Shown: positions 1-8,491, numbered from the stretch's first letter. The stretch: DNA of 36,940 nucleotides from an uncultured Dorea sp. (GCA_947388185.1 CANDQP010000018.1:1-36940); one strand, 5' to 3'. Notes: a model not told the origin generated them from the letters alone. Numbers and translations: made by a program.

Positions 1-1
1 G

Positions 2-1123
2 GAGATCGACATTGACCGCCTGTTGAGTGAGAGAAGGAAGAATACGACGTTTAAGGCTATGGAGGACCCGGTGCTGCAGAGGATTCCGTTCGAGATCCGG
101 ATAGAAGAGACGAAGCTTACCAGAGAGATCTCTTCCAGGCCGTTTGTGCCGGAGCATGCCGAAGACAGAGCCGTGCGCTGTGAGGAGATCCTCATGATCC
201 AGGCCATGGGGCTTAAGAAGAGGCTTGCCCATGCCCGTGCGAAGAATGCAGTGGTGGGGATTTCAGGAGGATTGGATTCCACTTTGGCGCTGCTGGTGTC
301 CGCGAAGGCATTTGATATGCTGGGATTAGACAGGAAGGGGATCACGGCGGTGACGATGCCTTGTTTCGGCACGACGGACAGAACGTATCGGAATGCATGT
401 AAGATGTCGGTGAAGCTTGGGGCTTCGTTAAGAGAGATTCCGATCGCCGAGTCGGTGAAGCGGCATTTTGAAGATATCGGGCATGATATGGAGGACCACA
501 GCGTGACATATGAGAATGCCCAGGCGAGAGAACGTACCCAGGTTCTGATGGACGTGGCGAACCAGAACGGCGGCCTTGTGATCGGGACAGGGGATATGTC
601 GGAGCTTGCCCTTGGATGGGCGACCTACAATGGGGATCATATGTCCATGTACGGGGTCAATGGTTCGGTTCCCAAGACGCTGGTGCGCCATCTGGTGCAT
701 TATTATGCGGATACCTGCGGGGATGAGGAGCTTAAGGCGGTGCTTTACGATGTGTTGGATACGCCGGTGAGCCCGGAGCTTCTGCCTCCTAAGGACGGGG
801 AGATCGCGCAGAAGACAGAAGATCTGGTGGGGCCGTATGAGCTGCATGATTTCTTCTTGTATTATCTGCTGCGGTTTGGATATGAGCCGTGCAAGATCTA
901 CCGGCTTGCGAAGTATGCGTTTGCCGGGGAGTATGAGGATGATACCATCTATCGGTGGCTTGAGACTTTCATAAGAAGATTCTTCACCCAGCAGTTCAAG
1001 CGTTCCTGTCTGCCGGACGGGCCGAAGGTCGGGACGGTGGCGCTGTCTCCACGGGGAGACTTAAGGATGCCGAGCGACGCATGTGCGGCAGGCTGGCTTA
1101 AGGATCTGGAGCGTTTAGAATAG
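2..1123 (+). CDS. nadE: glutamine-dependent NAD+ synthetase, C-terminal part (cut by window edge)
   Basis: Makes NAD+ from deamido-NAD+ (NaAD) using ATP and ammonia, the last step of NAD synthesis in the cytoplasm. The open frame runs off the left edge, so only about 374 C-terminal residues are present. The first visible residues, ending in SERRKNTTF, match the linker between the N-terminal nitrilase (glutaminase) domain and the synthetase domain of the long two-domain enzymes, so the TTG at 23 is not a real start. The synthetase domain shows the PP-loop motif SGGLDST, which binds the ATP phosphates, followed by the TGDMSELALGW segment typical of NadE. A strong terminator follows the stop directly. 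Family assignment is firm; glutamine dependence is inferred because the glutaminase domain lies outside the window. Confidence 0.95.
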   Translation, partial: EIDIDRLLSERRKNTTFKAMEDPVLQRIPFEIRIEETKLTREISSRPFVPEHAEDRAVRCEEILMIQAMGLKKRLAHARAKNAVVGISGGLDSTLALLVSAKAFDMLGLDRKGITAVTMPCFGTTDRTYRNACKMSVKLGASLREIPIAESVKRHFEDIGHDMEDHSVTYENAQARERTQVLMDVANQNGGLVIGTGDMSELALGWATYNGDHMSMYGVNGSVPKTLVRHLVHYYADTCGDEELKAVLYDVLDTPVSPELLPPKDGEIAQKTEDLVGPYELHDFFLYYLLRFGYEPCKIYRLAKYAFAGEYEDDTIYRWLETFIRRFFTQQFKRSCLPDGPKVGTVALSPRGDLRMPSDACAAGWLKDLERLE

Positions 1124-1128
1124 AGAAC

Positions 1129-1175
1129 ACCCTGGCAGGAAATGTCTGAGACGGCATTCCTGCCAGGGTATTTTT
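1129..1175 (+). terminator. Rho-independent terminator after nadE
   Basis: A perfect 13-bp inverted repeat (ACCCTGGCAGGAA at 1129-1141 and TTCCTGCCAGGGT at 1157-1169) with a 15-base loop is followed by ATTTTT. It starts five bases after the nadE stop and ends before the convergent minus-strand gene, so it closes the nadE transcript. There is no clear A-run on the left side, so it would work poorly in the other direction. Confidence 0.9.
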
Positions 1176-1207
1176 ATGTCTGCAGGCGGCGGGGCGGGTG
1201 GGAGGCA

Positions 1208-3037
1208 TTAATCTGCGGGAATTTTAAGCACCTGTCCGATATCAATGATATCGCTGGTCAATCCGTTGAGTCTCTTGATGGCGTCCACGGTGGTATGATA
1301 TTTCCTCGAGAGAAGCCAGAGGGTGTCTCCGGACTTTACCGTATATTCGATGTAAGGTTCTGACTGCGGGGCGGGGATCTTAAGCACCTGCCCGACGTAT
1401 AGCATATCGCCGGTCAATCCGTTTAACTGCTTGATCGCTTCTACGGTAGTGCCGTACTTCCTGGAGAGGAGCCAGAGGGTGTCGCCGGGCTGTACGGTAT
1501 ACTGGAAGCTTCCGGTTCCGGGACCGGGAGACGGAACATTCTGTGTGATCCCCTGGTAGGTGTCATACAGGGCGCGCCACGTGCGGGAGCCTACGATCCC
1601 GTCTGCGTCAAGCTGCATGGCCTTCTGGAAAGCAATGACCGACTGCCGGGTTTTGCTGCCGAATATCCCGTCCTGAACGGGGGCGGGGATCTCGGGATAG
1701 TATTCGGAGATGAGATCCAACAGGTATTGCAGGGTGATCACATCGGGGCCTGAGGATCCGGTGCGAAGGGTACTGCCCGGCGGTACGGTGCCGATCCCCA
1801 GTGTCTCTCCCTCACTGTCTAATTCCGCCAGCCTTGCAATGGCTGTGTAGAGGCTTGAGATCTTATACCAGGTAGACCTCCCTACGATCCCGTCCGGTGT
1901 CAGGTTGAAGACATTCTGGAATTTGACGACTGCCGCCCTCGTGCTGTCTCCAAAGACGCCGGCTTCATCGGTGATGGAGGGGATCGCCGGATAGTTTCGG
2001 CGGATCCTGGCAAGATAGGTCTGGATGGTCTGTACGTCAAGTCCGGTGCTTCCTGTCCGGAGAGGGGCGCCGGGATAGGAGTTCACGATCCCGGTGATGA
2101 TATTGGTCTCGACGATCTCAATGTCATCGGGATAATAGGAACGCAGGATCTGTATGGGCGTGAGTCCCTGATCCGCCAGGGTTACGGTCCCCCACTGGGA
2201 TAAGCCCTGGCAGGTGGCGGTGGTGCCGTTGCAAAATGAGGTGAAGTACGGCGCGTTCTGCCCCTGCCGTCGGACGTACTGGTTGAAGATCTGATCCACG
2301 ATCCTGCTGATAGATTCGTAGATGGGGCGGCCGTATACAAAATATTGGTCATAGGCGGTGCTGTTTGTGATGTCAAATGAATATCCGCGCGCCTTATACC
2401 ACTCCGTGTATACGCGGTTCAGCGCGAAGGTGATGATGGCGTAGATATTTGCGGTGAGGGCAGCGGCGGGCCAGGTAGGATAGATCTCACTGCTTGCCAC
2501 ATTCTTCACGTAATCGGGAAAGGACACCTGTACATTGGAAGCGGATGAACCCGGAGCGCCCAGGTGGACCGTGATGGGATCCGGGATCACTACCTGCCGC
2601 AGCACGTAGGGTTCTGTGTGCGGGTCGATCACGGTGCCTTTCTGTTCAACGGCATCATTCATTGCGGCTGCAGGCTTGCCTATGAAGATCTCTTTGGTGA
2701 CAGGGGTCCTCTGCATCTGCTGCATCGGGGTCAGCGTCACAGGAAGAACGGCTGTCTCTCCATCGAACACAGGGATATCTGTGACGAACAGGGAGTCGAA
2801 GCCGGAGGCTTCGGCCAGTACATGATAGCTGGTAAACGGCGTTCCGTTGTAATAAGGATTCTGTGAGAAGCTTTTATCTATGGTTTCCAGGGATACGACG
2901 GGGGTATCCCCATTCTCATCTGTCCATAGATTGTAGAGCGTATTTCCGGCCGCGGCCTGTATCTGTATCTGTGCATTATTCAGAGGGACGGCTTCGTGTG
3001 CGGTCCGTACCTGTATCTGCAAATAACCAATCGCCAT
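1208..3037 (-). CDS. SpoIID-like, peptidoglycan-binding and LysM protein (probably spore or cell-wall associated)
   Basis: A 609-residue modular wall protein. In order there is an N-terminal beta-sandwich-like domain (about 1-105), a linker, a SpoIID/LytB-like segment (about 180-315) with GLSQWGTVTLADQG and YYPDDIEIV, two PG_binding_1 domains (about 325-405 and 420-495, each ending in DGIVG followed by a Trp), a Pro/Gly linker and two closely similar LysM domains (about 510-556 and 562-609, each with GDTLWLLSRKY). No signal peptide or membrane segment is visible, which fits a protein made in the mother cell or forespore rather than secreted. The start at 3037 is chosen over an upstream ATG because AGGAG lies 6 bases before it. 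SpoIID enzymes cleave peptidoglycan glycan strands; whether this diverged copy is catalytic cannot be judged. A role in spore coat or cortex is inference. Confidence 0.75.
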   Translation of the reverse strand: MAIGYLQIQVRTAHEAVPLNNAQIQIQAAAGNTLYNLWTDENGDTPVVSLETIDKSFSQNPYYNGTPFTSYHVLAEASGFDSLFVTDIPVFDGETAVLPVTLTPMQQMQRTPVTKEIFIGKPAAAMNDAVEQKGTVIDPHTEPYVLRQVVIPDPITVHLGAPGSSASNVQVSFPDYVKNVASSEIYPTWPAAALTANIYAIITFALNRVYTEWYKARGYSFDITNSTAYDQYFVYGRPIYESISRIVDQIFNQYVRRQGQNAPYFTSFCNGTTATCQGLSQWGTVTLADQGLTPIQILRSYYPDDIEIVETNIITGIVNSYPGAPLRTGSTGLDVQTIQTYLARIRRNYPAIPSITDEAGVFGDSTRAAVVKFQNVFNLTPDGIVGRSTWYKISSLYTAIARLAELDSEGETLGIGTVPPGSTLRTGSSGPDVITLQYLLDLISEYYPEIPAPVQDGIFGSKTRQSVIAFQKAMQLDADGIVGSRTWRALYDTYQGITQNVPSPGPGTGSFQYTVQPGDTLWLLSRKYGTTVEAIKQLNGLTGDMLYVGQVLKIPAPQSEPYIEYTVKSGDTLWLLSRKYHTTVDAIKRLNGLTSDIIDIGQVLKIPAD

Positions 3038-3073
3038 TGGGGTCTCCTGTCTGTTTATTTTCTTATATCCATA

Positions 3074-3082
3074 TATCATATG
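3074..3082 (-). promoter_or_regulatory. possible sigma-K-like -10 element upstream of the LysM protein
   Basis: On the minus strand the sequence CATATGATA fits the sigma-K -10 consensus CATANNNTA, 37 bases upstream of the start at 3037, leaving room for a short leader with the ribosome site. No convincing sigma-K -35 (AC) at the expected distance was found, so this is only suggestive of late mother-cell expression. Confidence 0.25.
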
Positions 3083-3204
3083 TGGGGCAGAAGGTTATCA
3101 TGACAGGAAAACCTTGTCTGAAAATGATAGAATTTGTCGAATGAAAGAGGGGAAAAGAGGATGGAGGCAGGGATAAAAAGAATAGATAATAATCACATTG
3201 ATAA

Positions 3205-3232
3205 TTGACAAAAAGTTTAATAAGAGTATAAT
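3205..3232 (+). promoter_or_regulatory. consensus sigma-A promoter of the regulator-potABCD operon
   Basis: TTGACA (3205-3210) and TATAAT (3227-3232) are both perfect matches to the consensus, separated by 16 bases. Transcription would start near 3239, giving a leader of about 60 bases before the XRE-cupin gene. A promoter this strong suggests that expression is limited by a repressor. Confidence 0.8.
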
Positions 3233-3274
3233 AGATTCAGCGTGAAAGTTTAGCAAAAATTTATTTTTAGTTTA
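3214..3274 (+). repeat. three AGTTTA direct repeats over promoter and leader (candidate operator)
   Basis: AGTTTA occurs at 3214-3219, 3247-3252 and 3269-3274. The last two are extended to AGTTTAG. Start-to-start distances are 33 and 22 bases, close to whole helical turns. The first copy lies in the promoter spacer, the others just after the expected transcription start, where a bound repressor would block transcription. The region is AT-rich, so chance recurrence is possible. Confidence 0.4.
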
Positions 3275-3302
3275 GAAATATTGCGGAAGGGGCAGGGTTA
3301 GT

Positions 3303-3860
3303 ATGGAACTGGAATATGTGAACGAACATATCGGGAATAAGATCAAGGATCTGCGCAACCGGAACGGGCTGACGCAGCAGGAGCTTGCGGACCGGACAGA
3401 GCTTACCAAGGGATTCATATCCCAGTTGGAGAGAGGGCAGGTGTCTCCGTCCATCGTGACGCTTCTGGATCTGATCGAGTGTCTGGGGACCACTGCTTCT
3501 GAGTTCTTTAAGGAAGCAGAGGAAGAGCATGTGGTATTCTCGGAAGAGGGGTTCTTTGAGAAGGTGGACGAGGCGGGCAACAGTATCCAGTGGATTGTGC
3601 CCACGGCCCAGAAGTATCAGATGGAACCGCTTCTGGTGGTGCTTAAGCCTTATCAGGGGCTTGAGGAGGATAAGCCGCATGACGGGGAAGAATTCGGTTA
3701 TCTGATCTCCGGGCGGCTTAAGCTCTATCTGGGAGACGAGGTCTATACGGTGAAGGCCGGGGAGAGCTTCTACTATCCGGCAAAACGGCGGCATCGAATT
3801 GAGAATCCGGGCGGCAGGCCGGCCAGGTTTATCTGGGTCAGCACACCGCCTACATTTTAA
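3303..3860 (+). CDS. XRE-family regulator with C-terminal cupin domain
   Basis: A 185-residue transcription factor. Residues about 10-65 form an XRE-type helix-turn-helix (IKDLRNRNGLTQQELAD, then the recognition region TKGFISQLERGQVSPS). Residues about 110-185 form a small cupin sensor domain (HDGEEFGYLISG, then a VKAGESFYYPA turn). This layout matches PuuR/SutR-like regulators, which sense small metabolites. It is the first gene after a consensus promoter and sits just upstream of potABCD, so it most likely controls polyamine uptake and its own expression, probably as a repressor with the polyamine as effector; that is inference from context. Ribosome site candidates are AAGGGG and AGGG upstream of the ATG. 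Its exact ligand cannot be read from sequence. Confidence 0.85.
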   Translation: MELEYVNEHIGNKIKDLRNRNGLTQQELADRTELTKGFISQLERGQVSPSIVTLLDLIECLGTTASEFFKEAEEEHVVFSEEGFFEKVDEAGNSIQWIVPTAQKYQMEPLLVVLKPYQGLEEDKPHDGEEFGYLISGRLKLYLGDEVYTVKAGESFYYPAKRRHRIENPGGRPARFIWVSTPPTF

Positions 3861-3881
3861 ATGAATATTTGGGGGATGAAG

Positions 3882-5321
3882 ATGGAACAGACGACGAATA
3901 TCATCGAATTAAAGCATATTACGAAGACCTATGAGGACGGTTACAGTGCGGTGTCGGATTTCAACCTGGAGGTGAAGCAGGGGGAATTCATCACATTTCT
4001 GGGGCCTTCCGGCTGTGGGAAGACGACGACTCTTCGGATGATCGCCGGGTTTGATCTCCCAACGGAGGGAGAGATCCTGCTGAACGGCAGGCCGATTACC
4101 AGCCTTCCGCCCAATAAGCGGCCGATCAACACGGTATTTCAGAGATATGCATTGTTTCCGCATATGAATATCTATGAGAACATCGCCTTTGGCCTGCGGC
4201 AGAAGAAGACGCCGGAGAAGGTGATCGCCAAGAAGGTGAAGAAGGTGTTGGAGCTGGTGGATCTGGAAGGATTCGAGAACCGGAGCATAGATACCCTATC
4301 CGGCGGGCAGCAGCAGAGGGTCGCCATCGCGCGGGCGGTGGTCAATGAGCCGCAGATCCTTCTGCTTGACGAGCCTCTCGGCGCCCTGGACTTGAAGATG
4401 CGCAAGGAGATGCAGCTTGAGCTTAAGGAGATGCACCGGGAGCTCGGCATCACATTCATCTATGTGACCCATGACCAGGAGGAGGCTCTTACCATGTCGG
4501 ATAAGATCGTGGTCATGTCGGAGGGGAAGATGCAGCAGATCGGCACGCCGGAGGATATCTATAATGAGCCGATCAATGCTTTCGTGGCGGACTTTATCGG
4601 AGACAGCAATATATTTAACGGGATCATGACAGGGAAGCTTAAGGCCCGCTTCTGCGGCGGGGAATTCGCCTGTGTGGACGATGTGGAAGAGGGAACCCAT
4701 ATCACGGCGGTCGTGCGCCCGGAGGATGTGACGCTCACAAGTCCGGAACGGGGAAATATCCGCGGTATCGTAACCTCCGTGATCTTCAAGGGAATACATT
4801 ATGAGATCACGGTGGAGTCCGGGAAGAATGAGATCGTTGCCCAGTCCGTGCATTCTGCCAGAGTGGGAGACCGTGTCGGGGTGGAAGTGGAGCCGGATAA
4901 TATCCATATCATGATCGCCGAGGATCATACCAATATCTTTGCGGCAGAGATCAATAAGAACTATGAACTGGAATATAACGGGACGGTTCTTCCGGTCGCC
5001 CTTACGGATGTGATCAAGGGAAGCTCGATGCTGGAGGACGGGACGCTTGTGGATTCCAGAGGACTGGAGATCGATCCGAAGAAGATCCGGGTTAAGATCT
5101 CTATCAAGCCTCAGGATATCGAACTGACTGACGATCAGGAGGAGGGGCTTGTGCAGGGCTCTATCAGCAACATGATCTATAAGGGAGACCATTACAGCTA
5201 TGTGATACACACGGATCTGGAACAGGATTTTGTGGTAAATGACGAGTACCTGTGGAATATGGAAGATCAGGTCGGCCTTGTTATGCCGGTGGAGAAGATG
5301 ATCTTTACAGTGAAGAAGTAG
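3882..5321 (+). CDS. potA: spermidine/putrescine ABC transporter ATP-binding protein
   Basis: ATPase of the polyamine importer, acting on the cytoplasmic face. Walker A GPSGCGKTT is at residues 41-49, the Q-loop at Gln87, the ABC signature LSGGQQQR at 139-146, Walker B ILLLDE near 159-164 and the H-loop in THDQEEA. The start is set at 3882 because GGGGG lies 6 bases upstream; ATGs at 3861 and 3876 have no suitable ribosome site. At 479 residues it is about 100 longer than E. coli PotA. The extra length appears to be a second TOBE-like segment: two stretches with a VRPEDV/IKPQDI turn followed by YKGDHY- or FKGIHY-type strands are visible after residue 240. It follows the regulator by 21 bases and is followed after 11 bases by potB. 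Confidence 0.93.
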   Translation: MEQTTNIIELKHITKTYEDGYSAVSDFNLEVKQGEFITFLGPSGCGKTTTLRMIAGFDLPTEGEILLNGRPITSLPPNKRPINTVFQRYALFPHMNIYENIAFGLRQKKTPEKVIAKKVKKVLELVDLEGFENRSIDTLSGGQQQRVAIARAVVNEPQILLLDEPLGALDLKMRKEMQLELKEMHRELGITFIYVTHDQEEALTMSDKIVVMSEGKMQQIGTPEDIYNEPINAFVADFIGDSNIFNGIMTGKLKARFCGGEFACVDDVEEGTHITAVVRPEDVTLTSPERGNIRGIVTSVIFKGIHYEITVESGKNEIVAQSVHSARVGDRVGVEVEPDNIHIMIAEDHTNIFAAEINKNYELEYNGTVLPVALTDVIKGSSMLEDGTLVDSRGLEIDPKKIRVKISIKPQDIELTDDQEEGLVQGSISNMIYKGDHYSYVIHTDLEQDFVVNDEYLWNMEDQVGLVMPVEKMIFTVKK

Positions 5322-5332
5322 GAGGCGGATAC

Positions 5333-6127
5333 ATGCACAGACATACATTTTCCAGAAAATATCTGGGAATCCCGTATGCAGTTTTTTTGCTGCTTTTTGT
5401 TGTGGCTCCCCTAGTTGTGCTGATTTATTATGCATTTACGAACGGGCAGGGAGAATTCACGGCCCAGAATCTGACAGGATTCTTCTCTGACCCGAATACA
5501 TTGGGGACCCTCTGCTACAGTTTTGGTATAGCGATGGTTACCACGGCGGTGTGCCTGCTTCTTGCATATCCCCTGGCATTCATCCTTGCCACCAGTAAGC
5601 TCAAAGGGAAATCCGTCATCGTGCTGATCTTCATTATGCCGATGTGGATCAATTTCTCTCTGCGGATCACGGCGCTTAAAGAGATCCTTACCTGGCTTGA
5701 GGGGAACCTTGCCTATCATCCGTTCCTGAATACGGTGCTTGGCATGAGCTATGATTTCCTGCCGTTTATGATCCTGCCGATCTATACCACCATCTCCAAG
5801 CTTGACGGGGCGCTTCTGGAGGCGGCGAGAGACTTGGGTGCGGGAGAGCTGCAGGCGTTCCTGCGGGTGACCCTGCCCTTATCCCTGCCGGGGATCATGA
5901 GCGGTGTATCCATGGTATTTCTGCCGGCGATGACGAACTATGTGGTGCTGGATATGCTGTACAACAGTACCTATATTATGGGAAGTCTGATCGGAAGCTA
6001 TTTTGCGGCGTACAACTGGAACGGCGGATCCATGATCGCACTGATCCTTCTTGGGATCATCTGCCTGTTCACGCTTCTTACCGGCGGGGCAGAAGAAGAG
6101 AATACGAGGGGAGGGGCGCTGTTATGA
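5333..6127 (+). CDS. potB: spermidine/putrescine ABC transporter permease PotB
   Basis: Inner-membrane channel subunit of the polyamine importer, 264 residues, with about six hydrophobic segments beginning at IPYAVFLLLFVV. The cytoplasmic EAA loop that docks on PotA is visible as EAARDLGAGELQAF, followed by the conserved LPGI. The start at 5333 is chosen because AGGAGG overlaps the potA stop 7 bases upstream; the longer open frame into potA is a shadow. The stop overlaps the potC start by four bases (ATGA), indicating translational coupling. Confidence 0.92.
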   Translation: MHRHTFSRKYLGIPYAVFLLLFVVAPLVVLIYYAFTNGQGEFTAQNLTGFFSDPNTLGTLCYSFGIAMVTTAVCLLLAYPLAFILATSKLKGKSVIVLIFIMPMWINFSLRITALKEILTWLEGNLAYHPFLNTVLGMSYDFLPFMILPIYTTISKLDGALLEAARDLGAGELQAFLRVTLPLSLPGIMSGVSMVFLPAMTNYVVLDMLYNSTYIMGSLIGSYFAAYNWNGGSMIALILLGIICLFTLLTGGAEEENTRGGALL

Positions 6128-6921
6128 TAAGAAAAGTATGGAGATGGATGGTTATTATCTTCGTTCTCTTATTCCTGTATCTGCCGATTCTTGTCCTGGC
6201 GGTGTACAGCTTCACGGACGCCACGAATATCGGGGCGATCCGGGGCTTCTCCGTGCACAATTATGTGACGCTCTTTACGACGCCGGAGCTTCGCAGCATG
6301 ATCGCGGGGACGGTAGTCCTGGCGCTTGGGTCGGCACTGATCGCGACGGTGCTTGGAACGATGGGCGCCATTGGTTCCTTCTATTCCAGGAAGGGGATGG
6401 CTTCGGCGATCACTACGATGAACCAGGTGCCGGTGGTGAATGCGGATGTGGTGACTGGATTCTCCATCTGTATTCTGCTGGTGGTAGTATTAGGGATCAG
6501 CAAGGACACGTATATCCCGCTTGTGGCGGGACATGTGACGCTGTGTGCGCCTTTCGTGTTCCTTGCCGTGATCCCTAAATTAAAACAGATGGATCCAAGC
6601 ATCTATGAGGCGGCGCTGGATCTTGGGGCGACGCCTTTTACCGCGCTTATCCGGATCGTGATTCCGCAGATCTTTCCGGGGATTCTCTCGGGTTTTGCGA
6701 TGGCAGTAACCCTGTCGCTGGACGATTATTTTGTGGCGACCTACACGAAGCCTGCGACCTTTGATACGATCAGTACCTATGTGGTGAATGCGACCAAGGG
6801 GGCGCAGACGACCATCAAGACGGCGCTGTGGGCGTTGTCCACAGTGATCTTCCTTCTGGTCGTGCTGTTCTCTGCGGTGATGAATATCAGGGCGAATAAG
6901 GAAGAGAGGAAGACTGTATGA
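6124..6921 (+). CDS. potC: spermidine/putrescine ABC transporter permease PotC
   Basis: Second membrane subunit of the polyamine importer, 265 residues, pairing with PotB to form the channel. It opens with a hydrophobic segment (VWRWMVIIFVLLFLYLPIL) and contains the PotA-docking EAA loop EAALDLGATPFTAL, followed by FPGI. The ATG overlaps the potB stop, and its own stop overlaps the potD start (both ATGA), so the three genes are probably translated as a coupled unit. Length and motifs are normal for the family. Confidence 0.92.
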   Translation: MIRKVWRWMVIIFVLLFLYLPILVLAVYSFTDATNIGAIRGFSVHNYVTLFTTPELRSMIAGTVVLALGSALIATVLGTMGAIGSFYSRKGMASAITTMNQVPVVNADVVTGFSICILLVVVLGISKDTYIPLVAGHVTLCAPFVFLAVIPKLKQMDPSIYEAALDLGATPFTALIRIVIPQIFPGILSGFAMAVTLSLDDYFVATYTKPATFDTISTYVVNATKGAQTTIKTALWALSTVIFLLVVLFSAVMNIRANKEERKTV

Positions 6922-8423
6922 GAATCGAGATATTTAACAGATATAGAAGCATTGCGGCCCTGTGTATTTGCAGCTTCCTGGTTTTAACATGCCCGGTGAC
7001 GGCGGATGCAGCCAAGAGCGGCGGCAGGGAAGCAGAAGGGGAGGTTACTCTCCGGGTCTGCAACTGGGAAGAATATATCGACCTGGGAGACTGGGATGAA
7101 GAGGAGACCATAGATCTTGACAGCGGTGATATCATCGGGGAGAATACCATGACAGAGGATTTTACGCAGTGGTATTACGAGACGTATGGGATTCGCGTCA
7201 AGGTGGAATATTCGACCTTCGGGACCAATGAGGACCTGTATAACATGCTGACTTTGGGGGATACCTACGATCTGGTCTGTCCGTCGGAATACATGATCAT
7301 GAAGCTAATGACGGAGGATCAGCTTGTACCGTTATCGGAAGGATTCTTTGATGACTCTGATCAGAATAATTATTACAGTAACGGCGTGTCGCCGTATATC
7401 AGAGAGATATTCGAGAAGAATGAGATCGGAGGCAGGCCGTGGGCGGATTATGCGGCAGGCTATATGTGGGGGATCACAGGGATCGTGTATAACCCCGGGC
7501 TTGTAAGCGAGGAAGATGCTTCCAGTTGGAAGATCCTCAACGATCCAGATTATAAGAGACAGGTCACGATCAAGGACAATGTAAGGGATTCGTATTTCGC
7601 GGCGGTGGGAGCCATCAAGTCGGAGCTTCTGAATTCCGAAGAATTCAAGAACGATCCGGATTATCAGAAGAGGCTGGAAGAAGAGATGAACGATACGTCG
7701 AGGGAGACGATCGCCGGCGCGCAGGAGTATCTGCAGGATGTGAAGAACAATGCGTACTCTTTTGAGACGGATTCCGGGAAGGCGGATATGGTCACGGGGA
7801 AGGTGGCAGCGAATCTTCAATGGTCCGGGGATGCGGTCTATACCATGGACCAGGCGGATGAGGATGATTTCCCGCTGGCATTCGCCGTGCCGTCGGAGTC
7901 GACCAATATCTATTTTGACGGATGGGTAATGTTAAAGAACGGAATCGGAGAGGATGCGGCGAAGCAGCATGCGGCGGAGGCGTTCATTAATTTTAACTCC
8001 CGGCCTGACAATGTGATCCGGAACATGTACTATGTGGGGTATACTTCCGTGATCTCCGGCGGGGAGGATATGAGGATCTTCGAATATGCCGACTGGTGTT
8101 ACGGCGCCGAAGAAGATGAGGAAGAGGTGTCGGAATATGACCTGGGGTATTTCTTTTCCGAAGGAGACGAAGAAGCGTATGTGATCACCGCACCTTCGGA
8201 TCAGGTCTACAGGCAGCTGTTTGCCCAGTATCCCACACAGGAAGCGATCTCAAGGTCCTCGATCATGGTGTGCTTCGATGAAGATCAGACGAGGGAGATC
8301 AATCAGATGTGGATCAATGTCCGGTGCTGCAATATCTACGATATACCGGTATGGGTGTGGATATTCGCAGGAGCTTCGGTCTGCGTGCTGGCTGTATTTG
8401 GCATAAGGAAGATGAGACGGTAA
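6918..8423 (+). CDS. potD: polyamine-binding protein PotD, membrane-anchored at the C-terminus
   Basis: Extracellular binding protein that delivers spermidine or putrescine to PotBC. Residues about 8-32 form a signal sequence; from about 45 the mature fold begins with LRVCNWEEYID, the usual PotD opening. At 501 residues it is about 150 longer than E. coli PotD. One addition is an acidic insertion (about residues 55-80) that interrupts the opening strand. Another is a C-terminal membrane helix (VWVWIFAGASVCVLAVF) with a basic end. The signal region contains VLTC, which is not a normal lipobox because of Thr at -1, so the protein is probably held by the C-terminal helix rather than by a lipid. 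It is the last gene of the operon and is followed by a bidirectional terminator. Confidence 0.9.
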   Translation: MRIEIFNRYRSIAALCICSFLVLTCPVTADAAKSGGREAEGEVTLRVCNWEEYIDLGDWDEEETIDLDSGDIIGENTMTEDFTQWYYETYGIRVKVEYSTFGTNEDLYNMLTLGDTYDLVCPSEYMIMKLMTEDQLVPLSEGFFDDSDQNNYYSNGVSPYIREIFEKNEIGGRPWADYAAGYMWGITGIVYNPGLVSEEDASSWKILNDPDYKRQVTIKDNVRDSYFAAVGAIKSELLNSEEFKNDPDYQKRLEEEMNDTSRETIAGAQEYLQDVKNNAYSFETDSGKADMVTGKVAANLQWSGDAVYTMDQADEDDFPLAFAVPSESTNIYFDGWVMLKNGIGEDAAKQHAAEAFINFNSRPDNVIRNMYYVGYTSVISGGEDMRIFEYADWCYGAEEDEEEVSEYDLGYFFSEGDEEAYVITAPSDQVYRQLFAQYPTQEAISRSSIMVCFDEDQTREINQMWINVRCCNIYDIPVWVWIFAGASVCVLAVFGIRKMRR

Positions 8424-8430
8424 GAAGGGT

Positions 8431-8479
8431 ATAAAAAGAGGAGGTATTCGTGTATGTACAGAATGCCTCCTGTTTTTAT
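8431..8479. terminator. bidirectional terminator between potD and the S1-domain gene
   Basis: An AGGAGGTATTC / GAATGCCTCCT stem (one G-T pair) is flanked by AAAAAG on the left and GTTTTT on the right, so either strand gives a hairpin followed by a U-run. It sits between two convergent genes and can end both. Confidence 0.85.
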
Positions 8480-8491
8480 GCCGGATTGTGA

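Noticed and set aside
428-847. 139-residue open frame on the minus strand inside nadE
   Set aside because: It lies wholly inside a well-supported gene on the other strand, has no domain and no ribosome site.
1142-1363. 73-residue open frame on the plus strand
   Set aside because: It begins within the nadE terminator and runs antisense through the LysM domains; no ribosome site.
1380-1500. DNA-level direct repeats at the 3-prime end of the LysM gene
   Set aside because: They simply encode the two similar LysM domains and do not indicate a mobile or CRISPR-type repeat.
4296-5435. 379-residue open frame antisense to potA
   Set aside because: Long but His/Arg/Leu-rich, a typical shadow of a GC-moderate coding strand; potA motifs are complete on the plus strand.
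6051-6578. 175-residue open frame across the potB/potC junction
   Set aside because: Overlaps two coupled transporter genes in another frame; composition is not protein-like.
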